Shown piece after piece: positions 43,709-52,219 of a stretch of DNA of 64,000 nucleotides. The notes beneath the pieces were generated by a model that saw nothing but the letters and a program-made list of their open reading frames with translations, had not been told where the DNA came from and did no database searches. Source of the stretch: Lysinibacillus_B sp031181585 (GTDB lineage: Bacteria > Bacillota > Bacilli > Bacillales_A > Planococcaceae); assembly GCF_047301505.1 (NCBI RefSeq), contig NZ_CP154840.1, positions 1-64,000 on the forward strand, in the 5' to 3' direction. How positions within the stretch are numbered: the stretch's first letter is position 1; each line of letters opens with the position of its first letter. A program made the position numbers and the translations under genes.

Positions 43709-44412
43709 ATGACCGTGAAAAATTCGGATCGCTTTTTGACGGCGTTTAACCGGATTGACCATCAGATGCGGGATATTGCAGGAGTAAGAGACTATATGCC
43801 GTTTTACCGTCTAATTGATCAGGCGAAAAAGAAGAGTCTGCTCGTTCGGAAATATGAGGATGATTTACGTGCTTATGCGGATTTACGGAATGCAATTGTC
43901 CATCATCGAACATCGATGGAATTTGTCATTGCAGAGCCCCATATACAGGTAGTCGAGCAGATTGAGCATATTGATGAGGCATTGACCCGTCCGAAGCTTG
44001 TAGGACAGATGTTCAGAAAGCAGGTCATGACATTTCAGACGACCGATTCTCTTCAACATACACTAAAGGCCATTCGAAAGAGAAGGTATACACAGTTCCC
44101 TGTCTATGAGGGAAAGGTTTTTCGGGGGCTTGTTACAACGGTTGGTATTACGAACTGGCTGGCGAGTTCTATGACTGGAGTACAGCTGCCAAAAAAATTC
44201 CGACATTGCATGATATTTTGCATCATGAAAAGCATGAGGTAAACGATCAATTTATTAGCCGATACATAACGATCTATGAAGCAGAAGAGATTTTTAAGCA
44301 AGGTGTAGAGCGCGGCCGCCGCTTTGAAGCGCTGCTTATTACAGAGCATGGCAAACCGCACCAAAAGCTGATTGGGATCATTACGCCAATTGATATTATG
44401 AAGGTGGATTAA
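43709..44412 (+). pseudogene. CBS-domain protein interrupted at an A7 run (frameshift or slippage)
   Basis: Two overlapping frames encode one protein. Residues 1-163 (frame from 43709) hold a helical N-terminal domain and a first CBS motif (MTFQTTDSLQHTL ... FRGLVTTVGITNWL). The second CBS motif (ITIYEAEEIFKQG ... LIGIITPIDIMKV) is in the -1 frame, ending at 44412. The frames meet at seven A in CTGCCAAAAAAATTCCG (about 44188-44204). One more A, or -1 slippage on A-AAA-AAA, restores a protein of about 234 residues. A possible downstream stem is CATGAT/ATCATG. The N-terminal domain carries RNAIVH, a HEPN-like R-x4-H. Mutation, sequencing error or slippage cannot be told apart here. Confidence 0.8.
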
Positions 44413-45106
44413 GGGGAACGCCATTTTTTAAACTAACGTAGAGGGAGCCGTTTTCCAGCACCTGCGCATAGAAAACATCTTCTACCTTCATGACATTTTT
44501 CTTTTTTAATTTTTTTATCAGCCAATCTTCTGTGAGATTTAAATTTAATAAGTTCGGTAAAATGACTTTTCCATCATTAATCACTTGAGTAGGAATATAT
44601 TGAGTAGGTGTGGTACTAGCTTTTACGTCCTGTTTTGTTGCAGCTTCCATACCTGGCTTTTTCATAATACTTAATTCGCCATTTGTTTCGAATACAGCAT
44701 AATCTACATCGGCCACGGAAAAAACACTTTGTTCACGTAAAAGCATTGATAACTCATCTAAACTGAGCCGTGCTTTTTTTAGATTTTTGGGAAGGATCGT
44801 ACCGTTTTGAATAAGAATAGTTGGTTTATCATCAAATAGAACACGTAATTTTTCAGATTTAAGGGATAGATAACTAATGAGTATAGTTAGCACTGTCCAC
44901 CAAATCAGGGCAACAAGGCCGTCCCAAAAAGGTGTTTCTACCTGTGCTGATATTTCAGCTGCAATAGACCCGAATGTAATGCCTGTGACATAATGGAAAA
45001 ACGTTAATTGGCTGATTTGTTTCTTACCGATAATGCGGGCCAAAAATAAAATAGCAAAAAACGCTCCAGTTGTTCTTATGATCATTTCAAAAAAATTGAA
45101 TTCCAT
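44396..45106 (-). CDS. DUF421 (YetF-like) membrane protein
   Basis: A 236-residue protein with three N-terminal transmembrane helices (about residues 7-25, 33-52, 57-77) and a C-terminal DUF421 domain pair. Family hallmarks are ARIIGKKQISQLTFFHYVTGI and FDDKPTILIQNGTILPKNLKKARLS. YetF-like proteins are widespread in sporeforming Bacillales; some are linked to spore membrane lipid organisation, but this copy has no assigned role. ATG 45106 is chosen because AAGGAG is correctly spaced; GTG at 45115 overlaps it. Its 3' end overlaps the convergent CBS gene by 17 bp. Confidence 0.85.
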   Translation of the reverse strand: MEFNFFEMIIRTTGAFFAILFLARIIGKKQISQLTFFHYVTGITFGSIAAEISAQVETPFWDGLVALIWWTVLTILISYLSLKSEKLRVLFDDKPTILIQNGTILPKNLKKARLSLDELSMLLREQSVFSVADVDYAVFETNGELSIMKKPGMEAATKQDVKASTTPTQYIPTQVINDGKVILPNLLNLNLTEDWLIKKLKKKNVMKVEDVFYAQVLENGSLYVSLKNGVPLNPPS

Positions 45107-45177
45107 TTTATCCACTCCTTACACGTTAACTTGAGCGCAAAGAAGGGAAACTATACAGCAATTAAAATACAGAAAGC

Positions 45178-46407
45178 GTGAAAAACATGACAACAGCTTC
45201 AGCAGTAGCAAAACAAAATAACCCTGTATACATAATGATGGTGCTTATTGGCATATGTCATTTAATCAATGATGCAATGCAATCGGTGATACCTGCTATG
45301 TTCCCGTTGCTTGAGAGGGATATGGGTCTAAGCTATACACAACTGGGTCTCATTTCCTTTACATTAAATATTTTTGCATCTGTCCTTCAGCCGGTCGTTG
45401 GCTTTGTGACAGATAAAAAGCCAATGCCTTATGCGCTCCCAATCGGGATGGTCAGCTCCTTTGTGGGACTGACGATGCTTATTTTGGCGCCGACCTATTG
45501 GATGATTTTAATATCTGTTCTGTTTTTGGGGCTAGGGTCTGCAATCTTCCATCCGGAAGGGTCTCGTGTGTCCTTCATGTCTGCGGGAAACAAGCGCGGA
45601 TTGGCTCAGTCGATTTATCAAGTAGGAGGAAATTCAGGACAGGCATTAGCGCCTCTCATCAGTGCTTTTTTGATTTTACCATTCGGGATGAACGGTGCTG
45701 CTGTCATTTTAGTATTGACGGCAATTGGTATTTTCATGCTGACGAAAATTGCCTTATGGTATAAACAGAGATTAGAAGAAGAGAAGCTGGCGAATGTGAA
45801 AAAGGTACTTATTTCTTCACTTCCTCCTCTGACGAAAAAACAAGTAGGCATTGCTCTAGGGCTGTTGTTTACTGTCATTTTTGCTAGATCTTTTTATACA
45901 ACTAACATTACAAATTTTTACGTATTTTATCTGTTGGAAGAATACGGTTTAACGATAAAAGAAGGACAGCTGCTGATCTTTCTCTTCATGGCTTGCGGGG
46001 TAGTAGGAACATTTTTTGGCGGTCCGTTATCAGACCGCATTGGTCGTAAAAATGTCATTTTATTATCAGTTGTCGTGCCGATTCCGCTCTGCTTGGCACT
46101 GCCTTATGTGCCGCTGTGGCTGGTGGTCGTACTGCTGATTGCTATCGGATCTCTTATTATGATTAGCTTTTCGGTAACCGTCGTTTATGCGCAGGAACTT
46201 GTTCCTTCTAAAATAGGCACAATGGCTGGCCTGACAGTAGGGCTGTCGTTTGGGATGGGCGCCATTGGGGCTGTTGCAATCGGGCTGCTCATGGATGTCA
46301 TAGGGATTGAAAAAACAATTATTATCATTTCACTCCTGCCGCTTTTAATGCTGGTTGCCTTGGCATTGCCGAAAGATGGAGGAGCTGAAGAAGCTAGCAA
46401 AGGTTAA
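45178..46407 (+). CDS. fsr: MFS transporter, fosmidomycin-resistance (Fsr) type
   Basis: A 409-residue major facilitator with about 12 hydrophobic segments. The Fsr-like start HLINDAMQSVIPAMFPLLER and the segment FHPEGSRVSFMSAGNKRGLAQSIYQVGGN are typical, as is GGPLSDRIGRK between helices. Members export fosmidomycin and related compounds. GTG 45178 and ATG 45187 are both possible starts and neither has a strong ribosome binding site. The gene is preceded by the divergent DUF421 gene and followed 70 bp later by pcp. Confidence 0.85.
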   Translation: MKNMTTASAVAKQNNPVYIMMVLIGICHLINDAMQSVIPAMFPLLERDMGLSYTQLGLISFTLNIFASVLQPVVGFVTDKKPMPYALPIGMVSSFVGLTMLILAPTYWMILISVLFLGLGSAIFHPEGSRVSFMSAGNKRGLAQSIYQVGGNSGQALAPLISAFLILPFGMNGAAVILVLTAIGIFMLTKIALWYKQRLEEEKLANVKKVLISSLPPLTKKQVGIALGLLFTVIFARSFYTTNITNFYVFYLLEEYGLTIKEGQLLIFLFMACGVVGTFFGGPLSDRIGRKNVILLSVVVPIPLCLALPYVPLWLVVVLLIAIGSLIMISFSVTVVYAQELVPSKIGTMAGLTVGLSFGMGAIGAVAIGLLMDVIGIEKTIIIISLLPLLMLVALALPKDGGAEEASKG

Positions 46408-46477
46408 GTGTTTTGTAAGCAGAAAGATAAGCAATTCCATGTGGTAGTTACTATTTTTAGAGTAGGAGGCAATATAA

Positions 46478-47125
46478 ATGAAGAACATCTTAGTCACTGG
46501 TTTTGACCCATTTGGGGGAGAAAGCATCAACCCGGCATTAGAAAGCATCAAGCAATTAAAAGGCTTGCTCGTTGGTGAGTATCAAGTAGTCATTCGTGAA
46601 ATTCCAACCGTATTTGGACTATCTTGTGAAAGGTTAATCGAAGCTGTAGAGGAAACTAATCCGGACATTGTAATTTGTGTTGGTCAAGCTGGCGGCAGAC
46701 CAGATATTACGGTAGAACGGGTGGCGATTAACGTAAATGATGCCCGCATCCCGGATAATGAGCACAATCAGCCGATTGATACACCTATAATCGAAGGAGG
46801 ACCAGTCGGTTACTGGTCTACGCTTCCGATTAAAGCGATGGTAAAGGATATGAGAGAAAGCGGCGTTCCAGCCTCTATCTCGCAGACAGCCGGGACCTTT
46901 GTCTGTAACCATCTATTTTATGGTCTGATGCATTATGTAGCTCAATCCGGAAAAGCAATACGAGGCGGGTTTATCCATATTCCGTTTCTCCCGGAACAAG
47001 CAGTCCATCATACCGGTCAACCACATATGTCAATGGAGACAATCGTAAAAGGATTAAAAGTGGCAATCGAATCCGCTGTAAATTATGAGAAGGATTTATT
47101 GATTTCTGGTGGGCAGGTAAGCTAG
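46478..47125 (+). CDS. pcp: Pyrrolidone-carboxylate (pyroglutamyl) peptidase
   Basis: Removes N-terminal pyroglutamate from peptides; cytoplasmic cysteine peptidase family C15. The 215-residue protein starts VTGFDPFGGESINP and has the triad E80 (DITVERVAIN), C143 (AGTFVCNHLFYG) and H167 (GFIHIPFLPEQ). Length and motif spacing match Bacillus Pcp. TAGGAGGC lies upstream of the ATG. It is followed by a shared bidirectional terminator before lutC. Confidence 0.95.
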   Translation: MKNILVTGFDPFGGESINPALESIKQLKGLLVGEYQVVIREIPTVFGLSCERLIEAVEETNPDIVICVGQAGGRPDITVERVAINVNDARIPDNEHNQPIDTPIIEGGPVGYWSTLPIKAMVKDMRESGVPASISQTAGTFVCNHLFYGLMHYVAQSGKAIRGGFIHIPFLPEQAVHHTGQPHMSMETIVKGLKVAIESAVNYEKDLLISGGQVS

Positions 47126-47180
47126 GGCATAGAAAATTTAAAATAGATATCGGTAATTTGAAAATGTATTTATCCTAAAT

Positions 47181-47217
47181 AAAAAACAACGGCAAATCAA
47201 TTGCCGTTGTTTTTTTG
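47181..47217. terminator. Bidirectional intrinsic terminator between pcp and lutC
   Basis: AAAAAACAACGGCAA (47181-47195) pairs perfectly with TTGCCGTTGTTTTTT (47201-47215). T runs occur on both strands, so it ends both convergent transcripts. Confidence 0.92.
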
Positions 47218-47235
47218 TGTATGGGGAGGATCTCC

Positions 47236-47919
47236 TCACATATCTTCTACAATGAGATAAGCCATACGAATTGGTCCGTGTACACCAACAACTAGCTTCA
47301 TTTCGATATCGGCAGAGTTGCTTGGACCGGTAATGAAGTGAATGGATGATGCCGTATCTGTATTGGCTCGCAGCTGCTGGGCAGCTTGGGTCATACGGGG
47401 GACAATGGTGCTCTTTGGAATGATCGCAATGGAGTTTGACGGGAGATAAGATAGCGACCGGCCAATGTCTTTGCTTGTCTGAACAACGATCGTCCCGGAT
47501 TCTGCTAGCGTAATATCACTAATTACGACCCCAATATTGGCCTGTTCAGCTATTTTCACATTAATATTTTCTTTTTCATAAGCCCATTCATGCATCATAG
47601 GATTATTCATAAGCAGGGAAGTAAGCCCTAGTTCCTCAAAGCGAGCGTCTTTGCTGTAAATTCCTGTTCCTCCTCCAAATGTCTCTACCGTCTCCTGAAA
47701 AACATTTGGAAGCTCGGCTATTGTACATGTTAACGCGGTAGTATGAATATTCATACACTGTTCAATAAGTACGTGCACCAGCTCATTTTGTGATTGGCCC
47801 TTGAGTACCGATGCTTGTGGGTTATATTGCCAAATACGCTCAGGCTTCTCCGTCGACGGAGAGCGTCCAAGGCGTCCGGCGATGTCAGCAAGAAATTGCT
47901 CGCGGTTTGTAATTGTCAT
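47236..47919 (-). CDS. lutC: Lactate utilization protein LutC
   Basis: A 227-residue LUD-domain subunit of the LutABC iron-sulfur lactate dehydrogenase complex, which oxidises L-lactate to pyruvate. It contains the LUD core EQANIGVVISDITLAESGTIVV and FITGPSNSADIEMKLVVGVHGP. The gene overlaps lutB by 4 bp (ATGA type), so the order lutA-lutB-lutC is a single minus-strand operon. The C-terminus ends right before the pcp terminator. Confidence 0.94.
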   Translation of the reverse strand: MTITNREQFLADIAGRLGRSPSTEKPERIWQYNPQASVLKGQSQNELVHVLIEQCMNIHTTALTCTIAELPNVFQETVETFGGGTGIYSKDARFEELGLTSLLMNNPMMHEWAYEKENINVKIAEQANIGVVISDITLAESGTIVVQTSKDIGRSLSYLPSNSIAIIPKSTIVPRMTQAAQQLRANTDTASSIHFITGPSNSADIEMKLVVGVHGPIRMAYLIVEDM

Positions 47920-49346
47920 CGCTGTTCACCGTCCTTCCCGCGTTTTTCAAACCAATCCCGGAAGCGCTCTTTATTTGGAGCAGGGAATTCACGAATATCT
48001 GTCCATGCCTTTAAAGGACCTGGCCCCCTAGAAATAGTATCTCCTTTTCCGAAAGGCTTCATAGCGGCCGATGCCATTTTTGAACCGAATCGATAAAGGG
48101 CGCTTGATGCAGTCCCAAAGCCGAATGCATTCATTAATGCTGTCTCACTAACCGGTGCACGCCCTTCTCGTTCTACTATGACTTCCCGGTGCTTGTGCAG
48201 CAGCTGATGGAGCGGAATTTTCACCGGGCATACATCCGTACAGGCACCGCAAAGCGTTGAAGCATAGGGAAGCTCTTTATAGTCATCGTATCCACCGAGA
48301 AGGGGAGAAAGGACTGCCCCAATTGGACCTGAATAGATAGAACCGTATGAGTGTCCTCCGATTTGACGATAAACTGGACACACATTGATACAGGCAGCAC
48401 ACCGAATGCATTGCAGAATCGGTTCAAATTCACTTCCTAAAATGGAAGACCTTCCGTTATCGACGATAACAAGGTGAAACTCTTCTGGGCCATCGACTTC
48501 CAGTGGTTTCCTAGCGCCTGTCAGAACGGTAATATAGCTAGTCAGCTTTTGTCCGACCGCACTCCGTGTTAACAGACTAACAAGTACTTCCATCTCCTCG
48601 AATGTGGGGGCGAGCCGCTCCATTCCCATAACAGTAATTTGTGTTTTAGGGAGGGCAGTGACAAGGTCGGCATTTCCCTCATTTGTCACGAGACAGACGG
48701 AGCCTGTTTCTGCGACAGCAAAATTGCATCCTGTAATACCAATATCTGCTGTAAGAAAATGCTCGCGCAGTACATGCCGTGCATGCAGAGCAAGCTCCTC
48801 AGGAATAGAGGAATTGACGTACCCGTTTTTCTCGGCGAAGACCTCCCGAATTTGCTCTTTATTTTTGTGAAGAGCAGGCGTCACGATATGGGAAGGAGGC
48901 TCATGATCATCCAATTGCAAAATATATTCCCCAAGATCCGTTTCAATTACTTCACAGCCAGCTTGCTTTAAATGATCGTTTAAGCTGATTTCTTCCGTTA
49001 CCATCGATTTGGCCTTTACAACCTTTTTGGCCTGCTTTTTTTGGGCAATAGAAACGATGTAATCATTTGCCTCTTCTGCTGTACGGGCAAAAAATACATG
49101 GCCGCCCTGTTTTTCTACATTTTCACTCAGCTCATATAAGTAATAGTCCAGGTTTGAAAGAACATGCTGGCGGATTTCCTCTCCGTGATTTCGCCATTCC
49201 TCCCAATTGCCTAGCTCTTCAGCCGCAGCAGCACGGCGGGTCTGAAAGCGATGTTGTGCAGAAGAAACCGCATTCCGCATGAATTCATTTTGAAGGTTTT
49301 CGTCCACCCGATTTGGAAACTGCTCATTGGAAATTTTCATAGCCAT
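47916..49346 (-). CDS. lutB: Lactate utilization iron-sulfur protein LutB
   Basis: A 476-residue subunit with an N-terminal LUD-type domain and two 4Fe-4S ferredoxin clusters: CIRCAACINVCPVY (about residue 303) and CGACTDVCPV (about residue 357). Overall it is very close to Bacillus LutB (MAMKI start, TRSAVGQKLTSYIT, HLVIVDNGRSSILG). ATG 49346 is chosen: AGGAGG is 7 bp upstream, and this gives the conserved MAMKI start; ATG 49352 is too close to the site. Coupled to lutC by overlap and 13 bp from lutA. Confidence 0.95.
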   Translation of the reverse strand: MAMKISNEQFPNRVDENLQNEFMRNAVSSAQHRFQTRRAAAAEELGNWEEWRNHGEEIRQHVLSNLDYYLYELSENVEKQGGHVFFARTAEEANDYIVSIAQKKQAKKVVKAKSMVTEEISLNDHLKQAGCEVIETDLGEYILQLDDHEPPSHIVTPALHKNKEQIREVFAEKNGYVNSSIPEELALHARHVLREHFLTADIGITGCNFAVAETGSVCLVTNEGNADLVTALPKTQITVMGMERLAPTFEEMEVLVSLLTRSAVGQKLTSYITVLTGARKPLEVDGPEEFHLVIVDNGRSSILGSEFEPILQCIRCAACINVCPVYRQIGGHSYGSIYSGPIGAVLSPLLGGYDDYKELPYASTLCGACTDVCPVKIPLHQLLHKHREVIVEREGRAPVSETALMNAFGFGTASSALYRFGSKMASAAMKPFGKGDTISRGPGPLKAWTDIREFPAPNKERFRDWFEKRGKDGEQR

Positions 49347-49359
49347 ACCCATTCCTCCT

Positions 49360-50076
49360 TTACACCATATTGAGTATTTCTGCGATATGCTTCGTCTCGA
49401 CCTGTAGGTCCTGGCGTCTCATTCGTCCGCCGATATTCATTAGACAACCCGCGTCAGCACCAATTAAATAGTGCACACCAGTGGATTGGATATTCATAAC
49501 TTTTTCATCTACCATTTGCTCCGAAATTTTTCCCATTTTTACTGAAAAGGTACCTCCGAATCCGCAGCAATTTTCCTTTAACGGAAGCTCGATGATCTCC
49601 AGTCCTTTTACATGCCTTAAAAGCGTAAGCGGAGCACTTTGTACTTGTAATAAGCGTGTCATATGACAAGAAGGGTGGTAAGTAGCCGTTCCTTCAAGTT
49701 TCGCACCTACATCCTCAATTTTTAGCACGTCCACAATGAATTGCGAGAGTTCGTATGTCTTCATAGCCAGTTTCTCTGCTCGTTCTTGCCAAAACGGTTC
49801 ATCCTCAAACAAATGGGGATATTCCTTCAACATATAAGCGCATGAGCCTGAAGGACAGACGACATATTGTGCGTTTTCAAAAGCACGAATCGTATGCTTC
49901 ATTGTCTCGCGGGAGGCCTTTACATAGCCGCTATTGTAAGCCGGCTGCCCACAGCATGTTTGCCCTTTTGGAAAATCAATCGTACAGCCGAGTCTTTCTA
50001 ACAGTTCCACTGTGCTTTTTCCAATGTTGCTTTGAAATAAATCCACTAAACATGTAGCAAATAATGAAACTTTCAT
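49360..50076 (-). CDS. lutA: Lactate utilization protein LutA (CCG domains)
   Basis: A 238-residue protein with two cysteine-rich CCG domains, GQTCCGQPAYNSG (about residue 38) and ENCCGFGGTFSVK (about residue 170), as in the heterodisulfide-reductase-like LutA subunit. It forms the lactate-oxidising complex with LutB and LutC. ATG 50076 has AAGGAGTGA just upstream; the ORF extension to 50124 is unsupported. It is the first gene of the lut operon, with lutR upstream on the same strand, separated by a palindromic operator candidate. Confidence 0.94.
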   Translation of the reverse strand: MKVSLFATCLVDLFQSNIGKSTVELLERLGCTIDFPKGQTCCGQPAYNSGYVKASRETMKHTIRAFENAQYVVCPSGSCAYMLKEYPHLFEDEPFWQERAEKLAMKTYELSQFIVDVLKIEDVGAKLEGTATYHPSCHMTRLLQVQSAPLTLLRHVKGLEIIELPLKENCCGFGGTFSVKMGKISEQMVDEKVMNIQSTGVHYLIGADAGCLMNIGGRMRRQDLQVETKHIAEILNMV

Positions 50077-50127
50077 GAAATCACTCCTTTTTTTCACTGT
50101 ACAGCTTGTGTGAACGGAAGTCAACAG

Positions 50128-50140
50128 GTCATCTGATGAC
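50128..50140. promoter_or_regulatory. Probable LutR operator upstream of lutA
   Basis: GTCATC-T-GATGAC is a perfect odd palindrome 52 bp upstream of the lutA start. GntR/FadR-family regulators bind short palindromes of this type, and the lutR gene is immediately upstream, so repression of lutABC until lactate is present is a likely use. Confidence 0.55.
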
Positions 50141-50188
50141 TAGTATAAATGAACGCTATATAGATTTATTTCTGTAAAACGAGTATTT

Positions 50189-50890
50189 TTAGTTAAAAAT
50201 CATCGTTTTTACAGTGGCGAGATGGCGGGACATTGCTTCTTTGGCGCCGCGGTCATCCTTTCGTTCGATTGCCTTATAAATAGCTATATGTTCATCATGC
50301 AGCTGTTCTAGTGCTTGCGGATTTGTAGTACCCAGCAATACCCTTGTTTGTTGAATTTGGTCGGCGAGGGGCTTGGAAATATGTTCAAGCATCGTCACGA
50401 GCAATTGGTTGTCCGCTGCTTTAGCGATGGTCGTATGGAATAAAAAGTCCGCCTCGCTGCTTGCCTGATGATCTGTTAATGCCTCGCTCATGATGTGAAT
50501 GGCTTTCTGTAGTGTCATTAGCTGATCTTGTGAACGGCGTGTAGCTGCTTTTTCAATTACACCGAGTTCCAGCAATTCCCGAACTTCAAAAATTTCTTCT
50601 ATATCCTTTTTATCAAACAGAGCAGAGGGGGGCATTTGAATCGTAATGTCTTCGGTACTTAACTGCCTGACAAATGTACCTTCTCCATGACGAATTTCAA
50701 TTAATCCCTTAGCCTGCAAGGACATAAGCGCTTCTCGGATAGCTGAGCGTCCTACATCAAAACTTTTTGCTAGCTGCTCGACGGAATCAAGACGCTCACC
50801 CGGTAAAAGTTTTTTATCAATCATTTGATATTCGATTGCCTCTGCTACTTGTTCATAAAGTTTTTTTTGCCTGATTTTTTTATAGTCCAT
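50189..50890 (-). CDS. lutR: GntR/FadR-family regulator LutR
   Basis: A 233-residue regulator: winged helix at residues 8-75 (LLPGERLDSVEQLAKSF, GRSAIREALMSLQAKGLIEIRHGEGTFV) and an all-helical FCD/FadR ligand domain (about 95-225, with EADFLFHTTIAKAADN). In Bacillus subtilis LutR represses the lut operon and senses lactate or related signals. The same-strand neighbour lutA and the palindrome between them support the name. GAGCGATGAATAATG spans the start. Confidence 0.88.
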   Translation of the reverse strand: MDYKKIRQKKLYEQVAEAIEYQMIDKKLLPGERLDSVEQLAKSFDVGRSAIREALMSLQAKGLIEIRHGEGTFVRQLSTEDITIQMPPSALFDKKDIEEIFEVRELLELGVIEKAATRRSQDQLMTLQKAIHIMSEALTDHQASSEADFLFHTTIAKAADNQLLVTMLEHISKPLADQIQQTRVLLGTTNPQALEQLHDEHIAIYKAIERKDDRGAKEAMSRHLATVKTMIFN

Positions 50891-50914
50891 TATTCATCGC
50901 TCCTGTAATGGCTT

Positions 50915-50946
50915 TGAAAAAAGCTGTTTCCTATAGGAAACAGCTT
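50915..50946 (-). terminator. 26-bp perfect palindromic terminator on the minus strand
   Basis: Positions 50921-50946 form a perfect 26-bp palindrome (core GTTTCCTATAGGAAAC), followed on the minus strand by TTTTTT. It overlaps the stop codon of the stress-protein gene and separates it from lutR. Confidence 0.85.
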
Positions 50947-51637
50947 ACATGCCGGGATTTAATGACGGTTTTGCGCCATCCGGTATTTTTTCTGGGTTAA
51001 CGACAATCGCCTCTGTAATCGTCAACTCATGCATTTTATTATTGTACGTAAACTTGAAGATACCGTTATCAAAGTCTGTCCCGATTTCTTTAAAGAAAAT
51101 CCCTTCGATAGAGGCAAATTTAGGACATGTGAAAGCGACCTTGAAATGGTCTTCTGTTTCGACCAGATAAGCACGTACGCCTTTTTCGTATACATCATAG
51201 GAATCATCCTCTGTCGGGCGTTTGATGGATACAATGTGGAAGTCGACAAATGGGACTTCCTTCAATAATACATTTAGGAAGGAACCTCTTGTAATCTCCT
51301 CCCAGCGGCTTTGTGCACTTTGGCCGACGATGATTTGTGTAATGTCATAATTGCGGGCTATTTCGTTGACAACTTTTTGAATCGGGCGCTTCTCGTTATC
51401 TTTGACGATAAATTCTTCTACCTGAAGCTCTTCTGCAAGCTGTCTCCATTGCTCAATATAGCCCGATTTTTCCGCATCGAATGCGTCCAGCGGTTTTGTA
51501 TCTACTGTTAGCACATATAATGGGCAATCCAGTAATGTTGCTAGTTTGTGTCCTCTACGAATCAGCCGTTCCCCATTTAATCCGTAGTACACACAAACTA
51601 AAATGCTTTCATCCATTCGGCCTCTCAAATGCTTCAT
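50945..51637 (-). CDS. Universal-stress-type (KdpD-like) nucleotide-binding protein
   Basis: A 230-residue cytoplasmic protein. The N-terminal 145 residues have the universal stress protein pattern (ILVCVYYGLNGERLIRRGHKLA, TQIIVGQSAQSRWEEITRGS), resembling the USP segment of KdpD sensor kinases. The C-terminal 85 residues (YDVYEKGVRAYLVETED onward) form an unassigned beta-rich domain. It has no kinase or membrane part, so it is not KdpD itself. GAGGTG precedes ATG 51637. It is divergent from the mrp operon across a 580-bp region; a role in ion or osmotic stress is inferred. Confidence 0.75.
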   Translation of the reverse strand: MKHLRGRMDESILVCVYYGLNGERLIRRGHKLATLLDCPLYVLTVDTKPLDAFDAEKSGYIEQWRQLAEELQVEEFIVKDNEKRPIQKVVNEIARNYDITQIIVGQSAQSRWEEITRGSFLNVLLKEVPFVDFHIVSIKRPTEDDSYDVYEKGVRAYLVETEDHFKVAFTCPKFASIEGIFFKEIGTDFDNGIFKFTYNNKMHELTITEAIVVNPEKIPDGAKPSLNPGM

Positions 51638-51919
51638 TTCAGTTTGCACCTCTTTTAAATATTTGAAATTATACCTAATCAATGTGTCCAATAATTCGAG
51701 AAAATTAGTATGAATAAGTGAAAAATAGGCTTAATGCAGTGCAATGCACCCATTTCTATTGTATACTTAACATGTATGGCATATTGGATTTTTGTAATTT
51801 ATTTTTAAAAATATTAAAATCGAAACAATTTGCAACATTGAAGTTTACTTTCTTACTTATGAAACAATATTATGAAGTGAGTTAAATCTTTAGTCAAGTC
51901 CGTTTCTTATTTTCATTTT

Positions 51920-52118
51920 TCACTTCTTCTAACAGGAGTCTCTCACCTTAACAGGCAGGAGAGATAAAAGAGGAATCCCTCTATCCGGCAGATGCCTTAC
52001 GGTCTGTATAAAAGAAGTGATAGCCTCCGGTGAGTTATGCGATTCGGAAGGGCATTCTTGAAAAGGAAGTCAGCCTAAGTTCGTCGCATCACGCGATAAC
52101 GGGTGACTGACAGACATT
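51920..52118 (+). ncRNA. Structured 5' leader of the mrp operon, candidate riboswitch
   Basis: A highly paired, non-coding segment before mrpA. Domain 1 is closed by TCACTTCTT (51920-51928) with AAGAAGTGA (52012-52020) and holds TCTCTC/GAGAGA (51939-51944 with 51959-51964) and AGAGG-AATC-CCTCT (51969-51982). Domain 2 can be closed by GTTAT (52034-52038) with ATAAC (52096-52100), with ATGCGA/TCGCAT (52037-52042 or 52084-52089) and GTCAG/CTGAC (52069-52073 with 52107-52111) as alternatives. GGTGA occurs at 52029 and 52102. Control of a sodium antiporter by an ion-sensing RNA such as the Na+-I (DUF1646) class is plausible, but I cannot confirm the class. The remainder of 51638-52219 is AT-rich, with a hairpin CAATTGCG/CGTAATTG near 52155. 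Confidence 0.55.
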
Positions 52119-52219
52119 TATATGAGCCCATTCACAAAAATGAATCCTGACTCAATTGCGGCAAGGCGTAATTGATTTCATAAAGTACCAGTTTCGATAT
52201 TCTTGGGGGGTTTTAGTTT

